A DNA stretch of 64,000 nt from Acidobacteriota bacterium (lineage in GTDB: Bacteria > Acidobacteriota > Terriglobia > Acidiferrales > UBA7541). The stretch lies in NCBI GenBank assembly GCA_013289955.1, contig JABCYZ010000004.1, forward strand, positions 186,001 to 250,000. The letters run 5' to 3'. A program made the translations under genes and the position numbers. Under the pieces are notes generated by a model. It had not been told where the DNA came from and made no database searches. It worked only from the letters and a program-made list of their open reading frames with translations. Of the stretch, positions 1-8,086 are shown one piece after another; position 1 is the stretch's first letter, and each line of letters opens with the position of its first letter.

Positions 1-3000
1 TTGCGTCCTGGCGTAGTGCGATATCCCGGGGGTGGTTTTTCGACCACCAGCAGCAACGGTTTGCGCGCAGAAGACAATGCGTATTTGATTGACGGCCTAT
101 TTAACAGCGAACCATTTTCCGGACAAAGCATCATCAACGGAGCGGGCATCGCGGGCGATTCCGCGACCATCCTGCCCGTCGACGCCATCCAGGAATTCAA
201 CGTGATCCAAAATCCACCGGCGGAATATGGATGGAAGCCGGGGACGATGGTGAACGTTGGATTGAAATCCGGGACTAATGTGCTGCACGGCAGCGCCTAT
301 GGATTTGTTCGCACCACATCGCTGGACGCGCGAAATTATTTCGATCCCGTCGGAACAGAGAAAACTCCGAGGAACCTGAAGCAGTTTGGTGCAACGGGCG
401 GCGGCGCGATTATCAAGGACAAGTTGTTCTACTTCGGGGCATACGAGGGGCAGCGTTACACGGTCGGGAACATTGGCCAACTCGCGACACCAGCAACAGT
501 CGGATTGCCCGCGCCGGCGAGCGGATCCGATTGCGCTTTCACGGGTCTAGCAGGGGGAGATTGCGCAAACAGCGCGATCGACGCCATCGCGGACGTGCAC
601 GCCGCATTTCTGGCGGGACAAATTCCGAACGACGTTAGTGCGGCCAGCTTGAAAATTTCGGGTTGCACTCTCGGGCCACCGATTTCGTGCAACGGCACGG
701 GAATACCGCTAAATAACGGCACAAACCCTGCGGGAAATACGATCATCGACTATGGGCTGCCGAACAGTGTGAGTGTCGACAATGTCCTCGGCAAAATCGA
801 CTATCAGCTCAACACCAAGAATACGTTGAATGGCATGTATTTCTTCGGGGACAACAATGGCACCGTGCAGGACGCGTCGCAGCTGCAGACAAAATGGCTC
901 ACCCAAATCCACACGCGCGCTCAAGTCGGTGGTGTAAATTGGGTCTGGACTCCCCGACCACAATGGACCAACGAGGCTCGGTTTGGATACAACCGGCTTT
1001 ACCAGCCGACATTCCCGAATGATCACAATTTGTCAGCCACGTCCTATGGGTTGGATACAGGCGTGACGAATCCTCTGTATGGAGGACTGCCTCGTATCAA
1101 CGTTCTCGGATTTTTTGGATTTCCGGTCTCTGGCATCGGCGGATTCAATTGGCCCAAAGTGCAAGGACCCGATGCCCGGTATCAGTTCGTCGATCACCTC
1201 GCGCGTACTGTTGGCAGACATGCTGTCAAATTTGGCATCGAAGAGCATCGCGACAGTTTTAGCGGCGGTGCCTATGGCGGGACTCGAGGACGCTTCAAAT
1301 TCCTTGGCGGCAATGCTTTTACATCTGCGGGTGGAATCGCGTCGTCGCCGATCGAGGATTTCTTTGCGGGGTCTCCGACGAACGGCAGCTTGCTCACTGG
1401 CGATCCCACGCGTGATATCCATAATTGGGGAACAGCGCTGTTTGTTCAGGACGATTGGCGCGTCACCAATCATCTGACGCTTAATCTTGGCTTGCGATAC
1501 GAACTGAACAGCGTCATTAAAGATTCCAACAACCAACTCGCGAACTTCGATCCAAACAGAGGTCTGGTACAGGTGGGCAAGGGCATCAGCGGACCGTACA
1601 ATCTCGACCCGTACAATCTTGCTCCGCGCGCTGGATTTGCCTGGGACATTGCGGGGAACAATAGGACGGTGGTTCGTGGCGGCGCAGGGATAATCTACGA
1701 AACGGTCAACTGGGAATCATTCCTGGCGCTAAACAACACGCTGGGTCTTGCAACCATCCCCACTGGGGGAATTGGTGTAACTCCGGGCACGGGCAACATC
1801 GCCACAGGGCTGATCACTTATCCAGGCTCGGCGCTCAACTGGGACAACGTTGGCGGCGGCACCGTTTTTCCAACCGGCACGATTGATTGCAGCCCGACGA
1901 CGGGAAGTCCGTGCACGATCATGGGTATCACCCAGAACTTCAAGACTCCGTACGTTTACACCTGGAACCTGGACGTACAGCACGCTTTCAATTCAAAGAT
2001 CACTCTGGACACTGCGTATGTCGGCAATCATGGTTCAAAGCTTGCCGGAATCCGCGACATCAACCAGAACGTACCGGCGAACGACGTCCTCGGGGATGAG
2101 CAATCGGGCCGTCCGTTCAATGCGGCTTTCCCGTTCCTTAGCTTCATCTACCAGATGGGGAACATCTACAAATCGAATTACAACGGGCTGCAGCTAACGT
2201 TGACTGCCAGGGACTATCACGGCTTCACATTTCTCGCGGGTTACACCTATTCGCACGCGCTGGACGATGTCGGCGCTAACTGGGATTTCGGCGCGGGCTC
2301 CGGATTGCCCATGGATAGCTATCATCCGCAACGCGAGTATGCCAGCAGCGACTACGATATGCGGCATCGATTCACTCTTTCCGCCACCTACGCAATTCCC
2401 GGGCGTCCGGGTTTCGCGCAACTTCTGGAAGGATGGCAAGTCAACACCATCGTTAGTCTTTTCGGTGCGCAACCGTGGGGAGTCATCGACACCGGAACCG
2501 ATCTCAGCCAGACCGGCGAGGGCGTGGATCGTTGGGATTTCACCGGAAATCCTTCGGACTTCAAGCCTACGAGATCGACTGGAATTCCGTGGATCGCCAA
2601 CACGAATTTCGCCACCGACGCCAGCGGAAATGTGAATGGAGTCGTGCCAGGCGCTCCGGCGATGGCCGCAACGTGCATCGCGGATGCGGGTAGTCAGGCG
2701 GCAGTCAACCAACTCGCGAATTGGGGTTGCTATGCGGAGGGCAAGTCGGTCATGACGCCACCCGCTCCAGGCACATTTGGCACAATGGGCCGGAATACTT
2801 TCCGGGATTTCGGTTTCCGAAACGCGGATTTTTCGGCGATGAAACTTTTCCATTTTGGCGAGCAGGTCAAGATGCAGTTCCGGGCGGAATTTTTCAATAT
2901 TTTCAACCACCCGAATTTCGCTAACCCCTTCGGCGGGCAGAATGGCTGGGGACACAACGATCCTTCTGTCCCAGGGGCCGGGGGATTCGGCTGCTCGTGT

Positions 3001-3087
3001 GCCACCCCGGACGTTGCTGCTTCAAACCCGGTGATCGGATCTGGCGGAAGCCGCGCCATACAGTTCGGATTGAAATTCCTCTTCTAG
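1..3087 (+). CDS. TonB-dependent receptor, Oar-like (5' end outside window)
   Basis: Outer-membrane beta-barrel receptor of the Oar/TonB-dependent type that is abundant in Acidobacteriota; it should take up large substrates such as peptides or glycans with energy from TonB. What is visible is the later plug region (an NAYLIDG segment near residue 27, DAIQEFNVIQ near 60, then the conserved GTNVLHGSAYGFVR and ARNYFD segments) and the whole barrel, ending in a typical QFGLKFLF beta-strand with terminal Phe. The first codon in the window is TTG, but the carboxypeptidase-regulatory domain and signal peptide of a full-length receptor (compare the 1064-residue paralogue at 8087) are missing, so the gene must start upstream. 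The alpha/beta hydrolase gene begins 121 bases after its stop and may be co-transcribed. Substrate unknown. Confidence 0.9.
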   Translation: MRPGVVRYPGGGFSTTSSNGLRAEDNAYLIDGLFNSEPFSGQSIINGAGIAGDSATILPVDAIQEFNVIQNPPAEYGWKPGTMVNVGLKSGTNVLHGSAYGFVRTTSLDARNYFDPVGTEKTPRNLKQFGATGGGAIIKDKLFYFGAYEGQRYTVGNIGQLATPATVGLPAPASGSDCAFTGLAGGDCANSAIDAIADVHAAFLAGQIPNDVSAASLKISGCTLGPPISCNGTGIPLNNGTNPAGNTIIDYGLPNSVSVDNVLGKIDYQLNTKNTLNGMYFFGDNNGTVQDASQLQTKWLTQIHTRAQVGGVNWVWTPRPQWTNEARFGYNRLYQPTFPNDHNLSATSYGLDTGVTNPLYGGLPRINVLGFFGFPVSGIGGFNWPKVQGPDARYQFVDHLARTVGRHAVKFGIEEHRDSFSGGAYGGTRGRFKFLGGNAFTSAGGIASSPIEDFFAGSPTNGSLLTGDPTRDIHNWGTALFVQDDWRVTNHLTLNLGLRYELNSVIKDSNNQLANFDPNRGLVQVGKGISGPYNLDPYNLAPRAGFAWDIAGNNRTVVRGGAGIIYETVNWESFLALNNTLGLATIPTGGIGVTPGTGNIATGLITYPGSALNWDNVGGGTVFPTGTIDCSPTTGSPCTIMGITQNFKTPYVYTWNLDVQHAFNSKITLDTAYVGNHGSKLAGIRDINQNVPANDVLGDEQSGRPFNAAFPFLSFIYQMGNIYKSNYNGLQLTLTARDYHGFTFLAGYTYSHALDDVGANWDFGAGSGLPMDSYHPQREYASSDYDMRHRFTLSATYAIPGRPGFAQLLEGWQVNTIVSLFGAQPWGVIDTGTDLSQTGEGVDRWDFTGNPSDFKPTRSTGIPWIANTNFATDASGNVNGVVPGAPAMAATCIADAGSQAAVNQLANWGCYAEGKSVMTPPAPGTFGTMGRNTFRDFGFRNADFSAMKLFHFGEQVKMQFRAEFFNIFNHPNFANPFGGQNGWGHNDPSVPGAGGFGCSCATPDVAASNPVIGSGGSRAIQFGLKFLF

Positions 3088-3208
3088 AGCCTTGCAGGCC
3101 GCAGCTGAACTCGCAATAAGAAAGAATCGCTGGCGAGAGGTGCGCGATGAATTGGTTTGGCACACAGTTGTCCGCAACGTGAATCAAAAGAGGAGTAAAG
3201 GAGCCACC

Positions 3209-4471
3209 ATGCCAAACACACAAGGGAATCCGCGAGCTTTGTTGGTTGTCGTAGCTCTATTTGTTGCCCTGCCGTTTGTTTGCCGGCCGGTCTCCACCCA
3301 GGAAAGGGCGGAACGAACGATCGAGGAAATCAAAGTCGAAGCCGTAAAGCGCGCCCAGACCGGAATGTATCCGATGATCGGACTCGATCCCGCGGATGTA
3401 GAAGAGGCGTTTGCTTCGGTCAAGACTCGGGACAAAGACGAATGGGCGGCTGCCTTCATGCAAGTCGCTGACCGCTATATGGCGGAAGGCAAGAAATTAG
3501 AGAAATCCGATCCCGTGAGGGCCAACGCCGACTTCGTTCGCGCGTGGCGTGTCTATTCCTTCGGCCGCTGGCCGATTCCGTCCTCGCCGAAGAAAAAGGA
3601 GTCGTACGTCAAAGCCATCGAAGCGTTTCTGGCACATGCAAAGTTTTGGGATCCGCCGCTCGAAGTGGTGCGCATCCCCTTCGAAGGCTCTGAAATTATC
3701 GGCTACCTGCGTCTGCCGAAAAATGCTCCGGGTCCCGTGCCTATGGTCATAGCGGTTAACGGACTCGACAGCCGTAAGGAAGATCTGAGCGAAAGCTTCG
3801 GCGCTATCCTTCCTTATGGCATTGGTTTTCTCGCCGTGGACGGCCCTGGAACCGGACAATGCCCGATCAAGGCCAGCCCAACAGCGGATCGTTTGCTTTC
3901 ACGGGTGATCGATTATTTGCAGGGGCGGCCTGAAGTGGACAAGACGCGAATCGCCTTTCACGGCGTCAGCTGGGGAGCTTACTGGGGGACGAAAATGTCC
4001 GTGGTCGAGCACGACCGGCTGAAAGCGGTCAGCGTGCAGTCGCCGCCTACCGACACATTCTTCACCAGGAAATTTCTAACGGAATCCCTGCTGGGCAATC
4101 GCGAATATCTCTTCGATCAAGTTCCGGCCCTGGAGGCGATTTTCGATGATGTGAATAGCGTCGATGATATCGCGGCGGTTTTCGAGAAGATGTCGCTGGC
4201 GAAGCAGGGAATTCTTGGCAAACCCACTACGCCCATGTTGGTTATTGCAGGCGTGAAAGATACGCAGGTCCCCATCTCCGATATCTATGAGCTGATGAAC
4301 TCCGGCGACATTCCCAAAGAAGCGTGGATCAATCCTTCCGGGGGGCACCTGGGTCGCCAGGTGAAGGTGTGGCCTGACCCGCTGATCTTCCGGCGCATTC
4401 TTTTGCCATGGATCGCGCGGAATCTCGAAGTGCCGCCACTCCCGGAGCCTGAGAAAAAAGCCGGAGACTAG
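3209..4471 (+). CDS. secreted alpha/beta hydrolase (esterase/FrsA-like)
   Basis: A 420-residue serine hydrolase of the alpha/beta fold, closest in layout to the FrsA/DUF1100 and 2,6-dihydropseudooxynicotine hydrolase-like proteins: a helical N-terminal cap (about 35-150), then the catalytic domain. Visible catalytic residues are nucleophile Ser254 in GVSWG, Asp351 in GVKDTQVP and His380 in GGHLG. An N-terminal hydrophobic stretch (residues 10-28) looks like a signal peptide. The ATG at 3209 is preferred over the upstream open frame from 3092 because it is preceded by AGGAGTAAAGGAG and gives a normal signal peptide. It follows the TonB receptor on the same strand, so it may process whatever the receptor imports. 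Substrate cannot be read from sequence. Confidence 0.85.
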   Translation: MPNTQGNPRALLVVVALFVALPFVCRPVSTQERAERTIEEIKVEAVKRAQTGMYPMIGLDPADVEEAFASVKTRDKDEWAAAFMQVADRYMAEGKKLEKSDPVRANADFVRAWRVYSFGRWPIPSSPKKKESYVKAIEAFLAHAKFWDPPLEVVRIPFEGSEIIGYLRLPKNAPGPVPMVIAVNGLDSRKEDLSESFGAILPYGIGFLAVDGPGTGQCPIKASPTADRLLSRVIDYLQGRPEVDKTRIAFHGVSWGAYWGTKMSVVEHDRLKAVSVQSPPTDTFFTRKFLTESLLGNREYLFDQVPALEAIFDDVNSVDDIAAVFEKMSLAKQGILGKPTTPMLVIAGVKDTQVPISDIYELMNSGDIPKEAWINPSGGHLGRQVKVWPDPLIFRRILLPWIARNLEVPPLPEPEKKAGD

Positions 4472-4518
4472 CGTCAGCGGTCTCGCGAAAGATCACCTGC
4501 AAACTCCTAAAGAAGTTG

Positions 4519-5610
4519 TCAATGGAACGGAACACCGGTGCTTTTGGAAATGGCTCGCAACTCCTCGACGACCGGCAAAATGAGGGGCACGCCGTTGTCG
4601 CGCCGAATGCGTTCCGCTTCGCGTTCGGGGTCACCCGGAAGCAGCGGGCCGGTCGTACCTGGGGCCGGTTTCGCAGCGCGAAACACGCGAACGTAATCAT
4701 CCACTTGCGACTTAAAGACATCGGCGTCGATGAAGCCATCGATCCTCATAGCGCCGAAGAAGTGTCCGATCCCTTTCCCGACACTGCGCGTTGGAAGAGC
4801 CTGGGCCACAGCGAACGATGGGGCGAAAGGGCCCCAATTCGCACCGCTGAGCGCGCCACTCAAAAGATCTACCATGATGGCCAGGCCGTAACCCTTGTGA
4901 CCACCGCGTTCGCGGTCGGAACCCAACGGCAACAGCGCTCCGCCGGCCATGACGTCCGCGGGATCCGTAGTGCCGTAGCCTCGATCGTCCATTGCCCAGC
5001 CTTCAGGAATTTTCTCTCCCTTTCTCAGAGCCATTTCGATTTTTCCATACGCAGCTGTACATGTAGCCATATCAATCACAATGGGTGGCTCGTTCTTGCC
5101 CGGGAATGCGATTGCAATGGGATTCGTACCGAGCATGCGCTCCATGCCCCACAAAGGGGCAACGATGGGAGATGTATTGGTCATTGCCCACCCGATCATG
5201 TCGTGGGCGACCGCCTTGAGTACGTAGTAGCCGGCGATGCCGTAATGATTGGTGTTCATGACGGCAACCCAACCGGCTCCCGCTTTCTCTGCCAAGTCGA
5301 TGGCCATCTGATTCGCGCGCGGGCCTACCACCAAACCGAGGCCGTTATCGCCATCAACGGTCGCAGTACTTGGCGTCGATCTCAGAAGTTTGATCTGCGG
5401 TTTGGGATTAATCAGGCCCTCGCTAACCTGGCCAACGTAGCTGCTCATACGCGCCACGCCGTGCGAGTCGATACCTCGCAGGTCTGCGGCAACGAGCACA
5501 TCAGCGGCCTGCGTAGCGTCGCTTTTAGACAGACCAAAATAGATGAACACGCGAGCGCAGAACTCGTGCAGCGCTTCCGCCGGAAACGTCTTGGTAGCTA
5601 CACTGTCCAC
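4519..5610 (-). CDS. Ldh family malate/L-lactate/ureidoglycolate-type dehydrogenase
   Basis: NAD(P)-dependent 2-hydroxyacid dehydrogenase of the Ldh_2 family (malate/sulfolactate/ureidoglycolate and delta1-piperideine-2-carboxylate reductase relatives). About 363 residues, the usual length. Family signatures are the N-terminal DLRGIDSHGVARM segment with the conserved His, the NTNHYGIAGYY segment and the GHKGYGLAIMVDLLSGALSG segment. The frame stays open to 5793, but the extra N-terminus is unlike the family; the GTG at 5610 (VDSVATKTF) has GAGG about ten bases upstream and gives the expected start. Some members reduce cyclic imines derived from proline analogues, which would suit the hydroxyproline genes at the other end of the window, but the exact substrate is not readable. 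It is convergent with the hydrolase gene. Confidence 0.85.
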   Translation of the reverse strand: MDSVATKTFPAEALHEFCARVFIYFGLSKSDATQAADVLVAADLRGIDSHGVARMSSYVGQVSEGLINPKPQIKLLRSTPSTATVDGDNGLGLVVGPRANQMAIDLAEKAGAGWVAVMNTNHYGIAGYYVLKAVAHDMIGWAMTNTSPIVAPLWGMERMLGTNPIAIAFPGKNEPPIVIDMATCTAAYGKIEMALRKGEKIPEGWAMDDRGYGTTDPADVMAGGALLPLGSDRERGGHKGYGLAIMVDLLSGALSGANWGPFAPSFAVAQALPTRSVGKGIGHFFGAMRIDGFIDADVFKSQVDDYVRVFRAAKPAPGTTGPLLPGDPEREAERIRRDNGVPLILPVVEELRAISKSTGVPFH

Positions 5611-5967
5611 GGAGTTATGCCTCAATTGATCCGGACCAATTTTCCGCCGGTATGCTGAGTGTTGAATGCGATTGTTTACCCTCCGTTCGGAACTAGCAAC
5701 TCTGCAGAGGTATTCTACGCCCGCAATCGCGATTGACTGGTCGCCTTCTGGCGAGGAAACGATCCGTTCTTTGCCCTGGCGATAAGCAGCCACGTTCTTT
5801 TATGGAGTCTGCTCCAACCCGACGGAAACGACGCCAGTGGTCGGTGCCGAGCGGAAGGTCCGCCCGGAACCTAGCAGGAATCATGTCATGCTTTGAAAGA
5901 CTTGGTCGAGCGTGCGTTACGGGAGTCAAGACGTGTGGAACGCGCGGTCCAGGCCTGAGGACAACAT
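5611..5967. other. intergenic gap without recognised gene
   Basis: Upstream region of the Ldh-type dehydrogenase and downstream region of the response regulator, both on the minus strand. Open frames here show no recognisable product. It presumably holds the dehydrogenase promoter; no clear operator or terminator was seen. Confidence 0.4.
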
Positions 5968-6453
5968 TTAGACCTCCGCTGTAAACGATTGCACTTTAAG
6001 AAGAAGAGGGGCCTGGCAGGCATCATCGCCCCGTTTGGGAAACTTCACCTCGGTCAACCAGTGACGGTTAATGTTTTTCACCAACATTTCGAACTCGTCC
6101 AGTTGTCCCGGCTTGCAGATATAGCAACTTGCATGAAGCTCATAGCTCTTCAGAATGTCCGCTTCGGAGTTCGAAGTAGTCAAAACAATTACAGGAATCG
6201 TTTTTAGCTTGGGGTCCGCTTTCATGCGAGCCAGGACTTCCCTTCCATCCATTCTGGGGAGATTTAGATCGAGCAAAATGAGGTCTGGACGAGGAGCACG
6301 GACATACTGTCTCTCCCGGTTCAGAAACGCCATCGCTTCTACACCGTCCGAAGCCACAAGCAAATGGATGGAATTGTTGACACCAAGCAACACTTCCCGC
6401 ATTAAACGCACGTCGCCAGCGTTGTCTTCTACCAACAGAATTTGTATGGGCAT
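5968..6453 (-). CDS. CheY-like response regulator (Rcp1 type)
   Basis: Single receiver domain of 161 residues without output domain. It carries the Rcp1-like start IQILLVEDNAGDVRLMRE with the acidic pair (E-D), the phospho-acceptor Asp in LILLDLNLPRMDG (about residue 61), the Thr/Ser of VLTTSN and the conserved Lys of ICKPGQ (about 114). Rcp1-type receivers are usually phosphorylated by phytochrome-like or hybrid histidine kinases, but no kinase is adjacent here. A good ribosome site (AAAGGAG, five bases before ATG) supports the start. The roughly 25-residue C-terminal extension after the domain has no recognised motif. The partner kinase and output are unknown; it probably acts by protein-protein contact. 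Confidence 0.88.
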   Translation of the reverse strand: MPIQILLVEDNAGDVRLMREVLLGVNNSIHLLVASDGVEAMAFLNRERQYVRAPRPDLILLDLNLPRMDGREVLARMKADPKLKTIPVIVLTTSNSEADILKSYELHASCYICKPGQLDEFEMLVKNINRHWLTEVKFPKRGDDACQAPLLLKVQSFTAEV

Positions 6454-6886
6454 ACTGCTCCTTTGACCACACCTGTGGCCAAAACGACTCGTAAAGGTAT
6501 CGGCTTAAGGTCGGTAAGAAAGAAAAGTACTGGAGTCCGGCCCTTGCGGTATCGGGGAGCTATTAGAATGAGTTAATGCGGATCGAAGCGCAATGGTACG
6601 AGCGAACAGGCCCGCGTCAGCATCCCCGTTGCCGGAACTCCCGCGGTGCCGCTGCACGCAACAATGTCTCGACGAGTTCTATCGCGGCCGAGAGGAAATG
6701 ATAGGTGTCACTTGGAATTTGACGGACCAACCGGAGGTTGCGAAGAGACTTCGGACAAAGCTGCCTACTGTCAAGAAATCAACCGAGTAGCCTCGCTCGG
6801 CCTACCCCAAAACGTTTAACAAACTACGGCAATACGTGTACAGACTGACCCTTCCAACATGGCCACACTAGGGACGTTGGAGCACC
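6454..6886. other. intergenic gap, possible promoter region
   Basis: No convincing gene. A 65-codon frame at 6593-6790 lacks a ribosome site and any family resemblance and is not called. The segment lies upstream of the minus-strand receiver gene and of the small plus-strand gene at 6887, so it must contain their promoters. Confidence 0.4.
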
Positions 6887-7075
6887 ATGCTACGCACATA
6901 CGACTTATTCGAAGTCTTGCCGGACGGCGATCTAATTTGGAGAACAAGAATCGATGGGCACGAGAGCGCCATCCACCAGTTGCAGCAAGCCGCTAAGGAA
7001 AGCGCAAACGAGTTCAGGCTGATGCATATTCCGAGCATGACACTCATCGCTACCATCAACGCAAAAACCGAGTGA
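6887..7075 (+). CDS. small conserved hypothetical protein
   Basis: A 62-residue soluble protein with the pattern YDLFEVLPDGDLIWR near the start followed by an amphipathic helix and an NEFRLMHIPS segment. From memory, proteins of this length and pattern (a 'DLFE..PDG..IWR' opening and a short C-terminal strand) recur in Acidobacteriota next to response regulators and are uncharacterised. GGAG lies eight bases before the ATG. It has no signal peptide, transmembrane segment or cysteine. No function is proposed. Neighbouring genes are other small signalling-associated proteins. Confidence 0.55.
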   Translation: MLRTYDLFEVLPDGDLIWRTRIDGHESAIHQLQQAAKESANEFRLMHIPSMTLIATINAKTE

Positions 7076-7348
7076 TGTAGGACTCTCGCATGACAGGCAT
7101 GCCTCGCGGTACATCGGCTTGCCTTCGATTTCCACCACGATGAGACTGAACTGACGAATGCTTTCGGGGTGGAGCATCTCATGAGCCCCCGGACGATCTG
7201 TTGAAAGCGAATCCTACAGACCGACGTGAGGCTTTTATCGTAGAAGCCAACCGAAGAGCAGGCCAGGAAAATCAAGGTACTAAGGCTTTATGGGTATTGT
7301 GGTTCGCTGGTAGCAAGCGCAGGTTGGAAGAGTACCCGAGGCTTCCAT

Positions 7349-7543
7349 GTGGCAGTTTGGGTTGTGATCTGCGCAAACTGCAGTTCAAATATCGTACATT
7401 CTACGGTCGAGCAGAATCATTTAGCGGACTGGCTGATCCCCTTGAAGCCGGAGGTGCCCACGGGAGCCAGGATAGTTTGCGAAAAATGCCAGACCAGTGT
7501 TTCATTTCTACGCTCTGACCTTCGCTATCTCGCAAACGACTAG
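7349..7543 (+). CDS. zinc-ribbon-like mini-protein (paralogue of 21068-21259)
   Basis: A 64-residue protein with GTG start. Two CxxC knuckles (CANC at residues 8-11, CEKC near 44-47) flank a central segment containing HSTVEQNHLADWLIP. The small minus-strand gene at 21068-21259 has the same architecture: W-hydrophobic-C-x-x-C, an HS motif, H-x-x-D, a P-x-K-P-E-x-P-x-G segment, C-x-x-C and a final R-x-D-L-x-Y. The two copies in different frames, strands and places, sharing position-specific residues, argue that both are real genes. The four cysteines probably bind one zinc ion. Role unknown; RNA, DNA or protein binding are all possible. Confidence 0.6.
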   Translation: MAVWVVICANCSSNIVHSTVEQNHLADWLIPLKPEVPTGARIVCEKCQTSVSFLRSDLRYLAND

Positions 7544-8086
7544 AGTGACTGACGCGTTTGTCTTTGCGGCTCTTGGATACTCGGCGCAAACGTGTGCTGC
7601 AAATTCCTGATTGCAGCGCAGGATATAGTTTTCCTTCATCTGCTGGAGCGAGATTCCTATAGGCGGTCCCGTGGGACGGAACAACCACGCGCATCTCGAG
7701 CATGCCGGCCCGTGAAAATGTGCGTCACGAATCCATGTCAGTGTCCGGAGATTGGAGACCGTTTGACACTTCGTACGTGTTGAGTAGCTTGCGGTATCTG
7801 GCATAGGTTTCTGTTTAGGAGCCTAGATTCTCTTTGGAGTCTATGGTCGTTGCGGAATCCTTACATTAGTATCGGGTAAATAATGTAGTGTCGAAAAGTA
7901 ACAAGCCGGGAATATCGATTTGGTGCGGTGTGTCGAATTGAACCACCCGCGACATTGAGACTCGCCACCGATGTCAAACTCTGACGGGTTTTCAACAAAA
8001 TGCACAAAATACAGAAGGCTGTTCGGCCCCCGCACTTTGCTTGTGCCAGGAAAAATGCGGAATCGACTGGAGCCATCGGCCACGAC
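7544..8086. other. intergenic gap without recognised gene
   Basis: About 540 bases between the zinc-ribbon gene and the convergent end of the large TonB receptor. Several short open frames on both strands have neither ribosome sites nor any recognisable motif. Nothing further is supported here. Confidence 0.4.

Noticed and set aside
4516..5658. 380-codon plus-strand open frame opposite the Ldh-type dehydrogenase
   Set aside because: It is the antisense shadow of a clear family protein, has no family pattern and no ribosome site.
6593..6790. 65-codon plus-strand frame
   Set aside because: No ribosome site, no motif and no paralogue; cannot be supported as a gene.
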